From: Streptomyces albicerus
GTDB lineage: Bacteria; Actinomycetota; Actinomycetes; Streptomycetales; Streptomycetaceae
Direction of reading: 5' to 3'
DNA length: 64,000 nt
Assembly (NCBI RefSeq): GCF_008905045.1
Contig: NZ_VWMY01000015.1
Coordinates: 46,713-110,712 of the forward strand
The notes under the pieces: model-generated
What the model was told of the DNA's origin: nothing
Seen by the model: only the letters and a program-made list of their open reading frames with translations
Databases searched by the model: none
Translations under genes and position numbers: made by a program
Shown: positions 48,371 to 56,037 of the stretch, piece by piece
Position numbering within the stretch: position 1 is the stretch's first letter
How the letters are laid out: every line of letters begins with the position of its first letter

Positions 48371-48838
48371 GTGGACGGTGTTCTCTCGACCCTCATCGCA
48401 GTCATCGGAACGCTGCTGGGCGCCGGCGTGACGCATCTGTTTCAACGCAGAGTGTCTGCACGCGACCAGGTGTTCGCAGCTCAGCAGCAGCTCCGTTCAG
48501 AGCGGATGGCTGTGTACAGCGACTTTGCCGGAGCACTGACCGAATACAGGCGAGGCCAACAGGATCGCTGGCACCGCAAGAACGAAGATCCGGACAGCTC
48601 GGCATGCTTCGAGGCTCGCACCGAGGCCTACCGGCTCCGCGGGGTTGCCCTCCACGCACTGTTCCGAGTTCAACTCATAGCAAGCGGGCAGGCGTTGATC
48701 GGCGCCGCGCGAGATGCCCACGAACACGCATCCAACCTCCACAAAGCGTCCGACAAGGCAGAACTGAGCACTCGCGGCGCACTCGCACGAGAAGCTCTGG
48801 AGCGCTTCATCACGCTCGCCTCATCCGACGTGCGATGA
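48371..48838 (+). CDS. Membrane-anchored helical hypothetical protein
   Basis: A 155-residue frame from GTG 48371. One N-terminal membrane helix (STLIAVIGTLLGAGVTHLF) is followed by a long amphipathic helical region (RDQVFAAQQQLRSERMAVYS). This architecture is common in actinomycete hypothetical proteins. It is the first gene outside the element. Function unknown. Confidence 0.55.
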   Translation: MDGVLSTLIAVIGTLLGAGVTHLFQRRVSARDQVFAAQQQLRSERMAVYSDFAGALTEYRRGQQDRWHRKNEDPDSSACFEARTEAYRLRGVALHALFRVQLIASGQALIGAARDAHEHASNLHKASDKAELSTRGALAREALERFITLASSDVR

Positions 48839-49085
48839 GACGAGCCGTAAACCGTGAAAGCCCCCGGCGGCTGATCGAGCTCGCCACGCAGAACGATGCC
48901 GGATTCGACCGGCGGATGTTCGCCGATGCTCTGCGCCCTGTACAGCGCTACAGCGACAAGCAATTCGCGGCCTTCGGCCTCGACGCCCAGGCGGCTGCCG
49001 CGCTGCGCCGACAGTTCAACGACCGGCAGCGTCACCTCACCCAGGCTGAGCCTGATCAACATCCGTCCTGGTGCAGCGCCGCATT
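48834..49085 (+). pseudogene. Remnant of a helical protein C-terminus
   Basis: An ATG overlapping the previous stop (ATGA) opens a frame with coding-like content for ~65 residues (RRLIELATQNDAGFDRRMFA, then FAAFGLDAQAAAALRRQFND). After about 49085 the frame runs on without coding character and into the antisense of the next gene. It resembles the C-terminus of a nucleotidyltransferase-like protein, but this is a guess. The 3' limit is approximate. Confidence 0.35.
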
Positions 49086-49181
49086 GATCCTGCGAAGGTC
49101 GGTGCCGCCGTCAGCCCTGGATGGGCTGACGGCATCGGGTAACGACGTTTGTCAGTTCTCGACCACTACGTTCTCGCCCGA

Positions 49182-49874
49182 CTACGGCACGTCCGCGGGG
49201 CGGCCGCAGAGCACGCGTCCTTCGACCGGCTTGAGCAGGGGCGTGTTCTGGACACCTCCAACGCGGTTGGCCCACCAGACAGTCAGTTCGCGTACAAAGA
49301 ACATCGGCAGTCGCCGGTAGCGATGGGGTTTCTGGAAGACCCCGACGGAATCACCCCAGTAGGCGTGTTTGGCGTCAATGGCCGCGTAATTGTGCCGGAT
49401 CCCCGTCATCGGCGGGAAGTCGGTGTAGGCCTCGAGCAATTCGAGTCCCGAGTACGCAGCCATGGCCCGGAACCCGTCCGGGTAGTAGCGCCAGCAATCC
49501 TGTGCATCGTGCACATGGCCGCGCGACGGTGCCGTGATGAATGCCATTGCCCTGGGCTTCAGAACCCGCGCGATCTCCATCATCGTCGCCCAGAAGAACG
49601 GGATGTGTTCGAACGCCTGGCCCGAGAGTACGAAGTCCGTGCTGTTGGACTTCACTGGAATGCGGTACGGCTTGGCCATGACCGCATCCACATTCTGCCC
49701 ATCGAGCACATCGACGCCCACATAGTCGATGGCGTGCTGACCCAGCATGTCTTTATGCGTGACACTCTGTTTGTCTGACACACGCGATCCCAGATCCACG
49801 ACCCGGTGCCGCCGGTTCGTCGGCATGTACTCCTTCACGCAGAGTTCCATCTGCTCGTATGCAGACCTGTGCAT
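49182..49874 (-). CDS. SAM-dependent methyltransferase
   Basis: A 230-residue class I methyltransferase from ATG 49874. The SAM loop is HRVVDLGSRVSDKQ, then YVGVDVLDGQNVDAVM (acidic residue for ribose), DFVLSGQAFEHIPFFWATM, and VLKPRAMAFITAPSRG. Similar enzymes often modify sugars or glycolipids. It stands alone on its strand, so the substrate cannot be inferred. Confidence 0.8.
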   Translation of the reverse strand: MHRSAYEQMELCVKEYMPTNRRHRVVDLGSRVSDKQSVTHKDMLGQHAIDYVGVDVLDGQNVDAVMAKPYRIPVKSNSTDFVLSGQAFEHIPFFWATMMEIARVLKPRAMAFITAPSRGHVHDAQDCWRYYPDGFRAMAAYSGLELLEAYTDFPPMTGIRHNYAAIDAKHAYWGDSVGVFQKPHRYRRLPMFFVRELTVWWANRVGGVQNTPLLKPVEGRVLCGRPADVP

Positions 49875-50098
49875 CGGTGTTGCCTCTCGACGTGCCCCCC
49901 CACGTGAACGGACATGTCCCACAACTCCAATCGGCAGAAGGAGTCACGCGTCTGAACTGCGTGACAGTGAGGTGGAACGCCGGCATACGAGCGTACGGAC
50001 CGCCTCGGACACTCCAGAGTGAGTCGGCGGAAATCACCCGCTCACGCGAAGCGATCCGAACGTGGGGCGCTGCGCGCAACTCTGTGCGTATCCGTCAG

Positions 50099-50881
50099 TC
50101 AGGAGTGGGTGACCTTGATGGCGGAGATGCGGACCTCGCCGTAGTTCTTGTCGGTGCACGGGTCGGAGTTGTCGCAGTTGGCCTGCGTGTAGGCGCCTGC
50201 CTTGAAGTAGTTGGTGTCGCCGTCGTGGGAGATCGTGGTCTCCAGTTGCCCGTTGTAGTACACGTCGATCTCGCCGTCCTGCGCCACGAACTTGGCCTCG
50301 AACTCGGTGCCCAGTTCGTAGTCGTCGGTGACGAGGTGGTGGTGGCGGTCGTCGCCGTCGGTGATGTAGAGGCTGCTGCCTTCGAGGCGGAAGACCGTGA
50401 CGTCGTCATCCCCGCCGTGGACCTGCGCGCCGACCAGGTGCGGCTTCTCCTTGGGGAGTGCCGTGAACGCCTCGGTGACCACGAGGGTGTGGGTGCCGTC
50501 CGTGGTGGACCACTCGGCCTCGTCCTCGCCGCCGTCGGTCATCTCCCGCAGCTCGGCGCGCGGGTAGCTGGAACCTCCCGTCGTCACGCCGTTGACGGCG
50601 GCCCGGAGCCGGACCGCGTCGCAGGCGGCGTTGACCTGGAACCAGGGATCGGCGGAGAAGGCCGCCAGCTCGGGCTGGGTGATCTCGGTGGGATCCTCGT
50701 CCTCGCCGGTGGGCAGGGTCAGCTTCCAGTTGGTCAGGTCCAGGACCTCGGACGGGTACGCGCACCGGGCGGCCGCCCGCTCGTACGGGGCCGGAGCGGC
50801 GGCCTGGGCGGACAGCGTGAGCGTGGCGGTCGAAACAGCGGCGGTGATACCCGCCAGCACGTAGGTCCGCGTGCTTGGCAT
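50099..50881 (-). CDS. Secreted alginate lyase, polysaccharide lyase family 7
   Basis: A 260-residue protein with a signal peptide (cleavage after AQAAA near 29). All PL7 signatures are present: YPRAELREM (Arg108 to Met114), QVH (153-155, catalytic His155) and YFKAGAYTQ (225-233, catalytic Tyr231). The QVH form (rather than QIH) makes the poly-M/poly-G preference uncertain. It is the second gene after the lipoprotein gene, 57 bp apart, and is presumably exported. Confidence 0.93.
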   Translation of the reverse strand: MPSTRTYVLAGITAAVSTATLTLSAQAAAPAPYERAAARCAYPSEVLDLTNWKLTLPTGEDEDPTEITQPELAAFSADPWFQVNAACDAVRLRAAVNGVTTGGSSYPRAELREMTDGGEDEAEWSTTDGTHTLVVTEAFTALPKEKPHLVGAQVHGGDDDVTVFRLEGSSLYITDGDDRHHHLVTDDYELGTEFEAKFVAQDGEIDVYYNGQLETTISHDGDTNYFKAGAYTQANCDNSDPCTDKNYGEVRISAIKVTHS

Positions 50882-50938
50882 GGAGGGTTTCCTTCCTGTC
50901 GGGGGTGTTCGGTGGTGTTCGGGTCGGGCCGACGTGAG

Positions 50939-51451
50939 TCACCGCGAGGGAGCATCCGCCTTGGTGATCCGGAGCACCGCCCGCTTCCCCTGCACGGTGA
51001 CGGTCAGGTAGTACGCATCGAGTTGCAGCCCGCCCTCCGCCGACAGCAGCGTGATGGTGGAGCGCGACCCGTCGTCGCGCCGCATCTCAAGGGTCGCCTC
51101 ACCATTTTCGATCTTCGTCACGTTGATGGCGGGAGCGCCGAAAGACTGCTCCGGAACCGGGACTTCGGCGCCCACCCCGACGCTGACCTCGCACTGCCCG
51201 TCGCCGCACGCCGACAGCCGCGTTCCGTCGGCCGCGGACGTCGAGGAGGGAGAGGGCGGAGTGGAGGGGGAGGAGGGAGCAGCCGAAGCCGTGGCGGGTC
51301 GTGAACTCGGCGGAGACGGAGATACCGCCGTGGACTCACGGGGCCGGGACGGCGAGGCGGACGGATCGTCCGAGCCGGAAGACGTGGAGCATCCCACGAC
51401 CGCGGCAAGTGTGCCGATGGTCACGGCGACATGACGACGGGAGAAGGCCAT
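50939..51451 (-). CDS. Predicted lipoprotein
   Basis: A 170-residue protein from ATG 51451. It has an N-terminal signal (FSRRHVAVTIGTLAAVVGC) with a lipobox at AVVGC, a ~55-residue Ser/Pro-rich linker, then a beta-rich domain with a Cys pair (LSACGDGQCEVSVG) and DAYYLTVTVQGKRAVLRI. It precedes the alginate lyase gene and may be cotranscribed with it. Function unknown. Confidence 0.7.
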   Translation of the reverse strand: MAFSRRHVAVTIGTLAAVVGCSTSSGSDDPSASPSRPRESTAVSPSPPSSRPATASAAPSSPSTPPSPSSTSAADGTRLSACGDGQCEVSVGVGAEVPVPEQSFGAPAINVTKIENGEATLEMRRDDGSRSTITLLSAEGGLQLDAYYLTVTVQGKRAVLRITKADAPSR

Positions 51452-51793
51452 GGCTGAAGAGTGCGGTCCTGCTCGCGGGACCGGTCCCGGGCCCCGGCCT
51501 GGGACCGGTCCCAGGCCGGGCCTCGCCCGCCGGCGCACGTGCCCGCCGACGCAGGTGCCCGCCGGTGCCGGCGCCCCCTCCGCCAGACGGCCAGGTTTCG
51601 CGCAGACGGCCAGGTTTCGCGCGGCGCGACCTCGCCCGTTCGGCCGATCCCCTCACCGCCCAGCATCCGGAAGGAGCCCGCGGCACCACCGATGTGACCC
51701 AGACCACAAAGAAAACGGTGCCGTTTCGATAGCGGCAGAGCTACGCTGAAGCTCCAAGGTGAACGAAACCGTTTCGTTCAGAAAGGGAGTGTG
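51452..51793. other. Intergenic region with short repeats and operator-like sites
   Basis: Between divergent genes. It holds a tandem pair (GACGGCCAGGTTTCGCGC twice, 51587-51625), an imperfect dyad AAACGG-tg-CCGTTT near 51712, and the perfect palindrome at 51761, listed separately. No gene is seen. Confidence 0.5.
51761..51779. promoter_or_regulatory. Perfect operator-like palindrome
   Basis: GAACGAAACCGTTTCGTTC is a perfect 9+1+9 palindrome centred in an AT-richer patch, 15 bp before the start of the small gene at 51794 and just ahead of its GGGAG. A LacI- or TetR-type repressor could bind here. Confidence 0.7.
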
Positions 51794-51988
51794 ATGGCCG
51801 AGCAGTCGACCTCTCGTCGCAGTCGCATCACTCCCCGGCGCCCGACCCGGCCCTACGAAGTCATGCTCAACCTCGTGAACGAGGTCGAGCGCGAAGCGCT
51901 CCCCCTGCAGCGGGCAGCGGGCCGCACGAGCTACGACAACTCGGAACTCCGCCCCACAGCAGGGGACTTACCCGCGTTCCGCATCTGA
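51794..51988 (+). CDS. Small basic hypothetical protein
   Basis: A 64-residue product from ATG 51794 with GGGAG upstream. Arg-rich N-terminus (RRSRITPRRPTRPYEV), then an amphipathic helix (LNLVNEVEREALPLQRAAG). The palindrome just upstream indicates tight regulation. Function unknown. Confidence 0.55.
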   Translation: MAEQSTSRRSRITPRRPTRPYEVMLNLVNEVEREALPLQRAAGRTSYDNSELRPTAGDLPAFRI

Positions 51989-52138
51989 CCCGTTCAGCCC
52001 ACCGTCAGGCTTCCCGTCACCCCGGTGGCACCCCCGCCCTCTCCCTCTTCTCCCCCGCACGACCTCACACCTCCGCCCGCCGCGCACCCCTCACGCCGTC
52101 GAGCCACCCCTTCACGCCCTCGCGCACCGACAAGCGAC

Positions 52139-52176
52139 GCCCAGCACCAGCACCAGCACCAGCACCAGCACCAGCC
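52139..52176 (+). repeat. CACCAG hexamer microsatellite
   Basis: About six consecutive CACCAG units between the small gene and the response regulator gene. Such repeats are prone to slippage and could alter the spacing to the promoter. Confidence 0.7.
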
Positions 52177-52218
52177 CAACGACCCGACTCGACCCGATCC
52201 GACCGGGAGAACATCACC

Positions 52219-53193
52219 ATGGCCGATCACCTGTACAGCCCCGGACGTTTCAGCCGTACTTCCGGTGCCCGCACCACCCGGTCGGGGCGCCGGTCGGCGT
52301 ACGAGCGCGCCGCCCGGACCTGGGTTCGTCCCGCCAGCGGTTCCGTACCGGCCATCGGTTCCGTACCGGGCCCGGTAGGCGTTCTCGGCGAGGTGCCCGT
52401 CGCCGCCCCTCCCCCCGCGCGGAGAACACCCGGCGTGATCACGGTGCTTGTCGTCCACGACCAGGCCCTGCAGCGCATCGGATTCCGCATGGTCCTGGCA
52501 GCTCAGCCCGACCTGACCGTCGTGGGCGAAGCCGCCGACGGGGCCGAGGCGGTCCGTATGAGCGCCGAACTCCGCCCCGACGTCGTCCTGATGGACAGCC
52601 GCATCCGCGACCAGGAAGGCATCGACACCATCCGCCGCATCGCACGGCCCGAGCCCCTCCCCCAGGTTCCCGAACCCACTCGATCAGGAGGGCACCCCTC
52701 TCGATCAGGAGGGCACCCCTCTCGATCGGGAGGGCGCCCCTCACGACCAGGAGGGCACCCCTCGCGCGTACTGATCCTGACCGCCACCGGCCATGACGAG
52801 TACGCCTACGCCGCCCTGCGCGCCGGCGTCGGCGGGTTCCTCCCCGAGGACGCGACCCCCGACCAACTGACCGCGGCCGTCCGCGTCGTGGCCACCGGAG
52901 ACGCCGTCATCTCCCCCGGTCTGACCCGCGAACTCATCGACGCCGTCCGCCAGGAGCGCCCCGTCCTCGCCCCCGAGCGGGAACACCGGCTCGGCGACCT
53001 CACCGAGCGCGAACGCGACGTGCTCACCGCCGTCGCCTCCGGCTGGTCCAACGCCGAGATCGCCGAGCGGTTGTCCATCGCCCCGACGACCGTCAAGTCC
53101 CACGTCAGCAGGATCCTCACCAAGATCGGTGCACGCGCCCGCGTCCAAGCCGTGGTCTTCGCCTACGAGTCGGGCCTGGTACGGCCGGCGTGA
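52219..53193 (+). CDS. Atypical NarL/LuxR-type response regulator with repeat-interrupted receiver
   Basis: About 324 residues from ATG 52219 (GGGAGA upstream). An Arg-rich ~70-residue N-terminal extension precedes the receiver. The acidic pair is HD (VVHDQ), the phospho-Asp is in VLMDSRIRDQ, and the usual Lys is lost (GFLPEDA). Between helix 3 and strand 4 there are four RSGGHPS-type heptads encoded by 21-bp repeats (52681-52764). The C-terminal LuxR HTH is intact (LTERERDVLTAVASGWSNAE, IAERLSIAPTTVKSHVSRIL). No kinase is adjacent. It probably works without phosphorylation. Confidence 0.85.
   Translation: MADHLYSPGRFSRTSGARTTRSGRRSAYERAARTWVRPASGSVPAIGSVPGPVGVLGEVPVAAPPPARRTPGVITVLVVHDQALQRIGFRMVLAAQPDLTVVGEAADGAEAVRMSAELRPDVVLMDSRIRDQEGIDTIRRIARPEPLPQVPEPTRSGGHPSRSGGHPSRSGGRPSRPGGHPSRVLILTATGHDEYAYAALRAGVGGFLPEDATPDQLTAAVRVVATGDAVISPGLTRELIDAVRQERPVLAPEREHRLGDLTERERDVLTAVASGWSNAEIAERLSIAPTTVKSHVSRILTKIGARARVQAVVFAYESGLVRPA
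52681..52764 (+). repeat. Four in-frame 21-bp tandem repeats in receiver domain
   Basis: Units start at 52681, 52702, 52723 and 52744. The first two are identical and the others differ at a few positions. Each encodes (R)SGGHPS-like heptads. Confidence 0.9.
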
Positions 53194-53395
53194 CACCGGC
53201 CCGCCGGCCCACTCGGTCCGCGTGGCCCGCTCGACCCACTCGGTCCGCCCGGCAGCCGCGCCGCCGCCCCGCACGAGCTTCGCGGATGTGACGTGAAACA
53301 CCTGGCAGCGTGCAAAATTTACCCGGCACAATGATTGTTCTGCGAGTCCCATGCGTACTCCCTGGCGTCCGAGCCCGCTCACACCAGGAGGCAGC

Positions 53396-54136
53396 ATGCG
53401 CATATCGCAACGCAAGGCAGGTACCGCATTCGTGGGCGGTGGACTGGTCCTGACCCTCGCCGCGCTCGCGTACCCCGCCATGCTCGGAGTGGAGAACACG
53501 GCCACCAACCAGGAACGGATCATCGCCAACACCCCGTACGGGCCGCTGACCGAGGCCGACCGGGACTTCGTCATCAAGGTCCGGGCGGCCGGGCTGTGGG
53601 AGCATCCGCTCGGCCTGATGTCCATGGAGCGGGGCACGACCCCGGCCATGAAGGAGGCCGGCGAGCACCTCGTCGTCGGGCACGCCCGGCTCGACGCGAC
53701 CTGCCGCAAGATCGCCCCCGAGCTGGGCATCACGCTGCCCAACCAGGCGTCCCCACAGCAGCAGCAGTTCGTGGCGACGGTGGACGGCAGCACCGGCAAG
53801 CAGTTCGACACGACCGCGGTCAACATCATGCGTGTGACCCACGGGCAGATCTTCCCGACGATCGCCAAGATCCGCGCCAGCACCAAGAACACGCTGGTCC
53901 GCCAGCTGGCCGACCAGGCCAACGACACCGTGCTCGACCACATCACCGTGCTGGAGAAGACCGAACTGGTCAACTACGACCAGGTCAACTTCCAGCAGAC
54001 CACCCCGCCGAAGATGCCCAAGGACCAGATGACCCCGCCGGCGCCCCAGCCCGGAGCACCGGTCCTCTCGCTCCCGGAGCCCGAGGGCCTGGACGTGAAC
54101 ACGACCTCGCCGACGCCCAGCCCGAGCGCCGGATGA
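53396..54136 (+). CDS. DUF4142-domain exported protein
   Basis: A 246-residue product from ATG 53396 with AGGAGG upstream. It has an N-terminal signal or anchor (GGGLVLTLAALAYPAML), the DUF4142 helical bundle (TEADRDFVIKVRAAGLWEHP, ... HLVVGHARLDATCRKIAPEL, ... ITVLEKTELVNYDQ), and a Pro/Thr/Ser-rich tail. DUF4142 is ferritin-like in fold with no settled function. It faces the MarR gene. Confidence 0.8.
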   Translation: MRISQRKAGTAFVGGGLVLTLAALAYPAMLGVENTATNQERIIANTPYGPLTEADRDFVIKVRAAGLWEHPLGLMSMERGTTPAMKEAGEHLVVGHARLDATCRKIAPELGITLPNQASPQQQQFVATVDGSTGKQFDTTAVNIMRVTHGQIFPTIAKIRASTKNTLVRQLADQANDTVLDHITVLEKTELVNYDQVNFQQTTPPKMPKDQMTPPAPQPGAPVLSLPEPEGLDVNTTSPTPSPSAG

Positions 54137-54145
54137 CCGAGGCGT

Positions 54146-54679
54146 TCAGGCATCGTGTGCTGCCGCCGCGTCCACCCAGCCCAGTGGATGCGGCTCTGTG
54201 TCGTCCTCTGCCGGAGCGAGGGGTTCACCGCCCGCCTCGTTGAAGGCGGTCAGCGCCTCGACGAGTGCCGCCCGCTGCGTCCTGGTGAGCCGTTGGACGA
54301 TCGCGGCGATCTCGGCCCGCCGCCGTGCGGTGATGTCCGCGGTGGTGCGCCGCCCCTCCTCCGTGAGCTGCAGCAGGGTCTCGCGCCGGTTGACGGGGTT
54401 GGTCTGCCGGTCGGCCAGCCCGGCGGCGATGAGCCGGTCGACCATGCGCATGGCGGTGGACGGCGCGACCTGGAGCAGGTCGGCAAGCGTGACCAGTTTG
54501 GTGGCGCCGCGCGTGGACAGCACCATCAGCATCCGGACCTGCGGCAGCGTGACCCGCTCCTCGACCCCGGCCAGTGAGCGTGCGGAGACCGCGACCAGCA
54601 GCCGCGAGGCGGTCAGCACCGCGCGGGTCACCGCATCGACATCATCCATGGCCCCGACAGGGGTCTCGCGCTCCGGCAT
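54146..54679 (-). CDS. MarR-family regulator
   Basis: A 177-residue winged-helix regulator. Core: LPQVRMLMVLSTRGATKLVT, LADLLQVAPSTAMRMVDRLI, then the wing NPVNRRETLLQLTEEGRRT. It is convergent with the DUF4142 gene (stops 10 bp apart). It is 140 bp after the LacI gene on the same strand. The target is unknown. Confidence 0.88.
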   Translation of the reverse strand: MPERETPVGAMDDVDAVTRAVLTASRLLVAVSARSLAGVEERVTLPQVRMLMVLSTRGATKLVTLADLLQVAPSTAMRMVDRLIAAGLADRQTNPVNRRETLLQLTEEGRRTTADITARRRAEIAAIVQRLTRTQRAALVEALTAFNEAGGEPLAPAEDDTEPHPLGWVDAAAAHDA

Positions 54680-54819
54680 GCGTCCTTTCTATCGCGCCGA
54701 CGTGTCCGCCCCCTCACCTGCTCGGCACAGAATTTCCTTATTTCCCTGTCCATGACTGTCCATGACGCTGGCACGCTGGCAGCACGGCTCCAACTTCGGC
54801 GGCACGGCTCCGTGCAGTC

Positions 54820-55884
54820 TCAGCGGCCCGGCGCCGGCCCCGTACTGCGGCGCACGATCAGTTCGACGGGTACGACGCGATCGACAGCCGGCTCCGGCGG
54901 CCCCTCCAGTTGGGACAGGAGCAGGCGCAGGGAACGGGTGCCGATTTCGGGGAAGTCGGTGCGGACCGTGGTGAGTGGCGGCAGAAGATGGGCGGCCTCG
55001 GGGATGTCGTCGTAGCCGACCACGCTGACGTCGTCGGGAACGTGCCGGCCGGCCTCGTGGAGGGCGCGCAGGACGCCGAGGGCCATCTGGTCGTTGGAGG
55101 CGAAGATCGCGGTGACATCGGGGCGCCCGGCCAGTTGGCGGCCCAGTTCGTAGCCCGAGTCGGCGCTCCAGTCGCCGATGAGGGGCTCGGGAACCTCCGC
55201 GCCCGCCGCTTCCAGCGTGGCCCGCCAGCCCTCCTCCCGGCGGTCCGCCGACAGCCAGCCCGTGGGGCCCTGGATGTGCCAGACCGTCGCGTGGCCCAGT
55301 TCCAGCAAGTGCTCGGTGGCCTTGCGAGCGCCCGCGCGGTTGTCCGCCGTGACGAAGGACGCGTCCTTTCCGAGGTCGTTCTCCAGCACCATCAACGGGG
55401 TGTCGAGCTGTGCCTCCGCCAGGGCCCTGCCCACCCAGCGCTGCGGGGCGATGGCGATCACGCCGTCCGCGCCCTCGGCCGACAGGGTGTCCACGGCGCG
55501 TACGACGGTGGCCCGGTCCGCCGTGTCGAGCGCGATGGAGCTCACCAGGTAACCGGCGTCCTGGGCCGCGGTGTTGATCGCGGTCAGGATGGAGGCGGGA
55601 CCGAAGCGGGCCGCGTCGAAGGAGATCACGCCGAGCATGCGGGTCCTGCCGCTGGCCAGGGAGCGTGCGCTGCGGCTCGGGCGGTAGCCGAGCGTGCGCA
55701 TGGCGGTCAGGACGGCCTCGCGGGTCTCGGGGCGTACGGACGGATTGTCGTTCAGTACGCGGGAGACGGTCTGCTTGGAGACACCTGCCAGCCGCGCCAC
55801 GTCGTCCATCACCGGGCGCGCTCCCGCGAAGTTGCGTCGGCTGCGGCCCTTGGGAACGGCGCCGCCACCGGTACTTCGGGTCAT
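54820..55884 (-). CDS. LacI-family regulator of the galactosidase cluster
   Basis: A 354-residue regulator. The HTH and hinge are MDDVARLAGVSKQTVSRVLN and RETREAVLTAMRTLGYRPS (about 26-75). A periplasmic-binding-like sugar domain follows (GVISFDAARFGPASILTAIN, ... AIFASNDQMALGVLRALHEA). It is downstream of and parallel to the MFS-GH35-GH35 genes. The GTTACCGGTAAC palindrome before that operon has the CG-centred symmetry of LacI sites, so it is the likely target. Confidence 0.9.
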   Translation of the reverse strand: MTRSTGGGAVPKGRSRRNFAGARPVMDDVARLAGVSKQTVSRVLNDNPSVRPETREAVLTAMRTLGYRPSRSARSLASGRTRMLGVISFDAARFGPASILTAINTAAQDAGYLVSSIALDTADRATVVRAVDTLSAEGADGVIAIAPQRWVGRALAEAQLDTPLMVLENDLGKDASFVTADNRAGARKATEHLLELGHATVWHIQGPTGWLSADRREEGWRATLEAAGAEVPEPLIGDWSADSGYELGRQLAGRPDVTAIFASNDQMALGVLRALHEAGRHVPDDVSVVGYDDIPEAAHLLPPLTTVRTDFPEIGTRSLRLLLSQLEGPPEPAVDRVVPVELIVRRSTGPAPGR

Positions 55885-56037
55885 GGGGGTGCATCCTTCA
55901 GGCTCGTCCCGGCGGTCGTGCCCCGCCCGGCAGGCCCACAGGATAGGCCGCCGGGCGGAACAGTCAGGACGGGGACGGACCGGAGAACCATCGGGTACCG
56001 GGACCTCAGCCTGCCTCGGCCACCCACGTGCGAGGCC

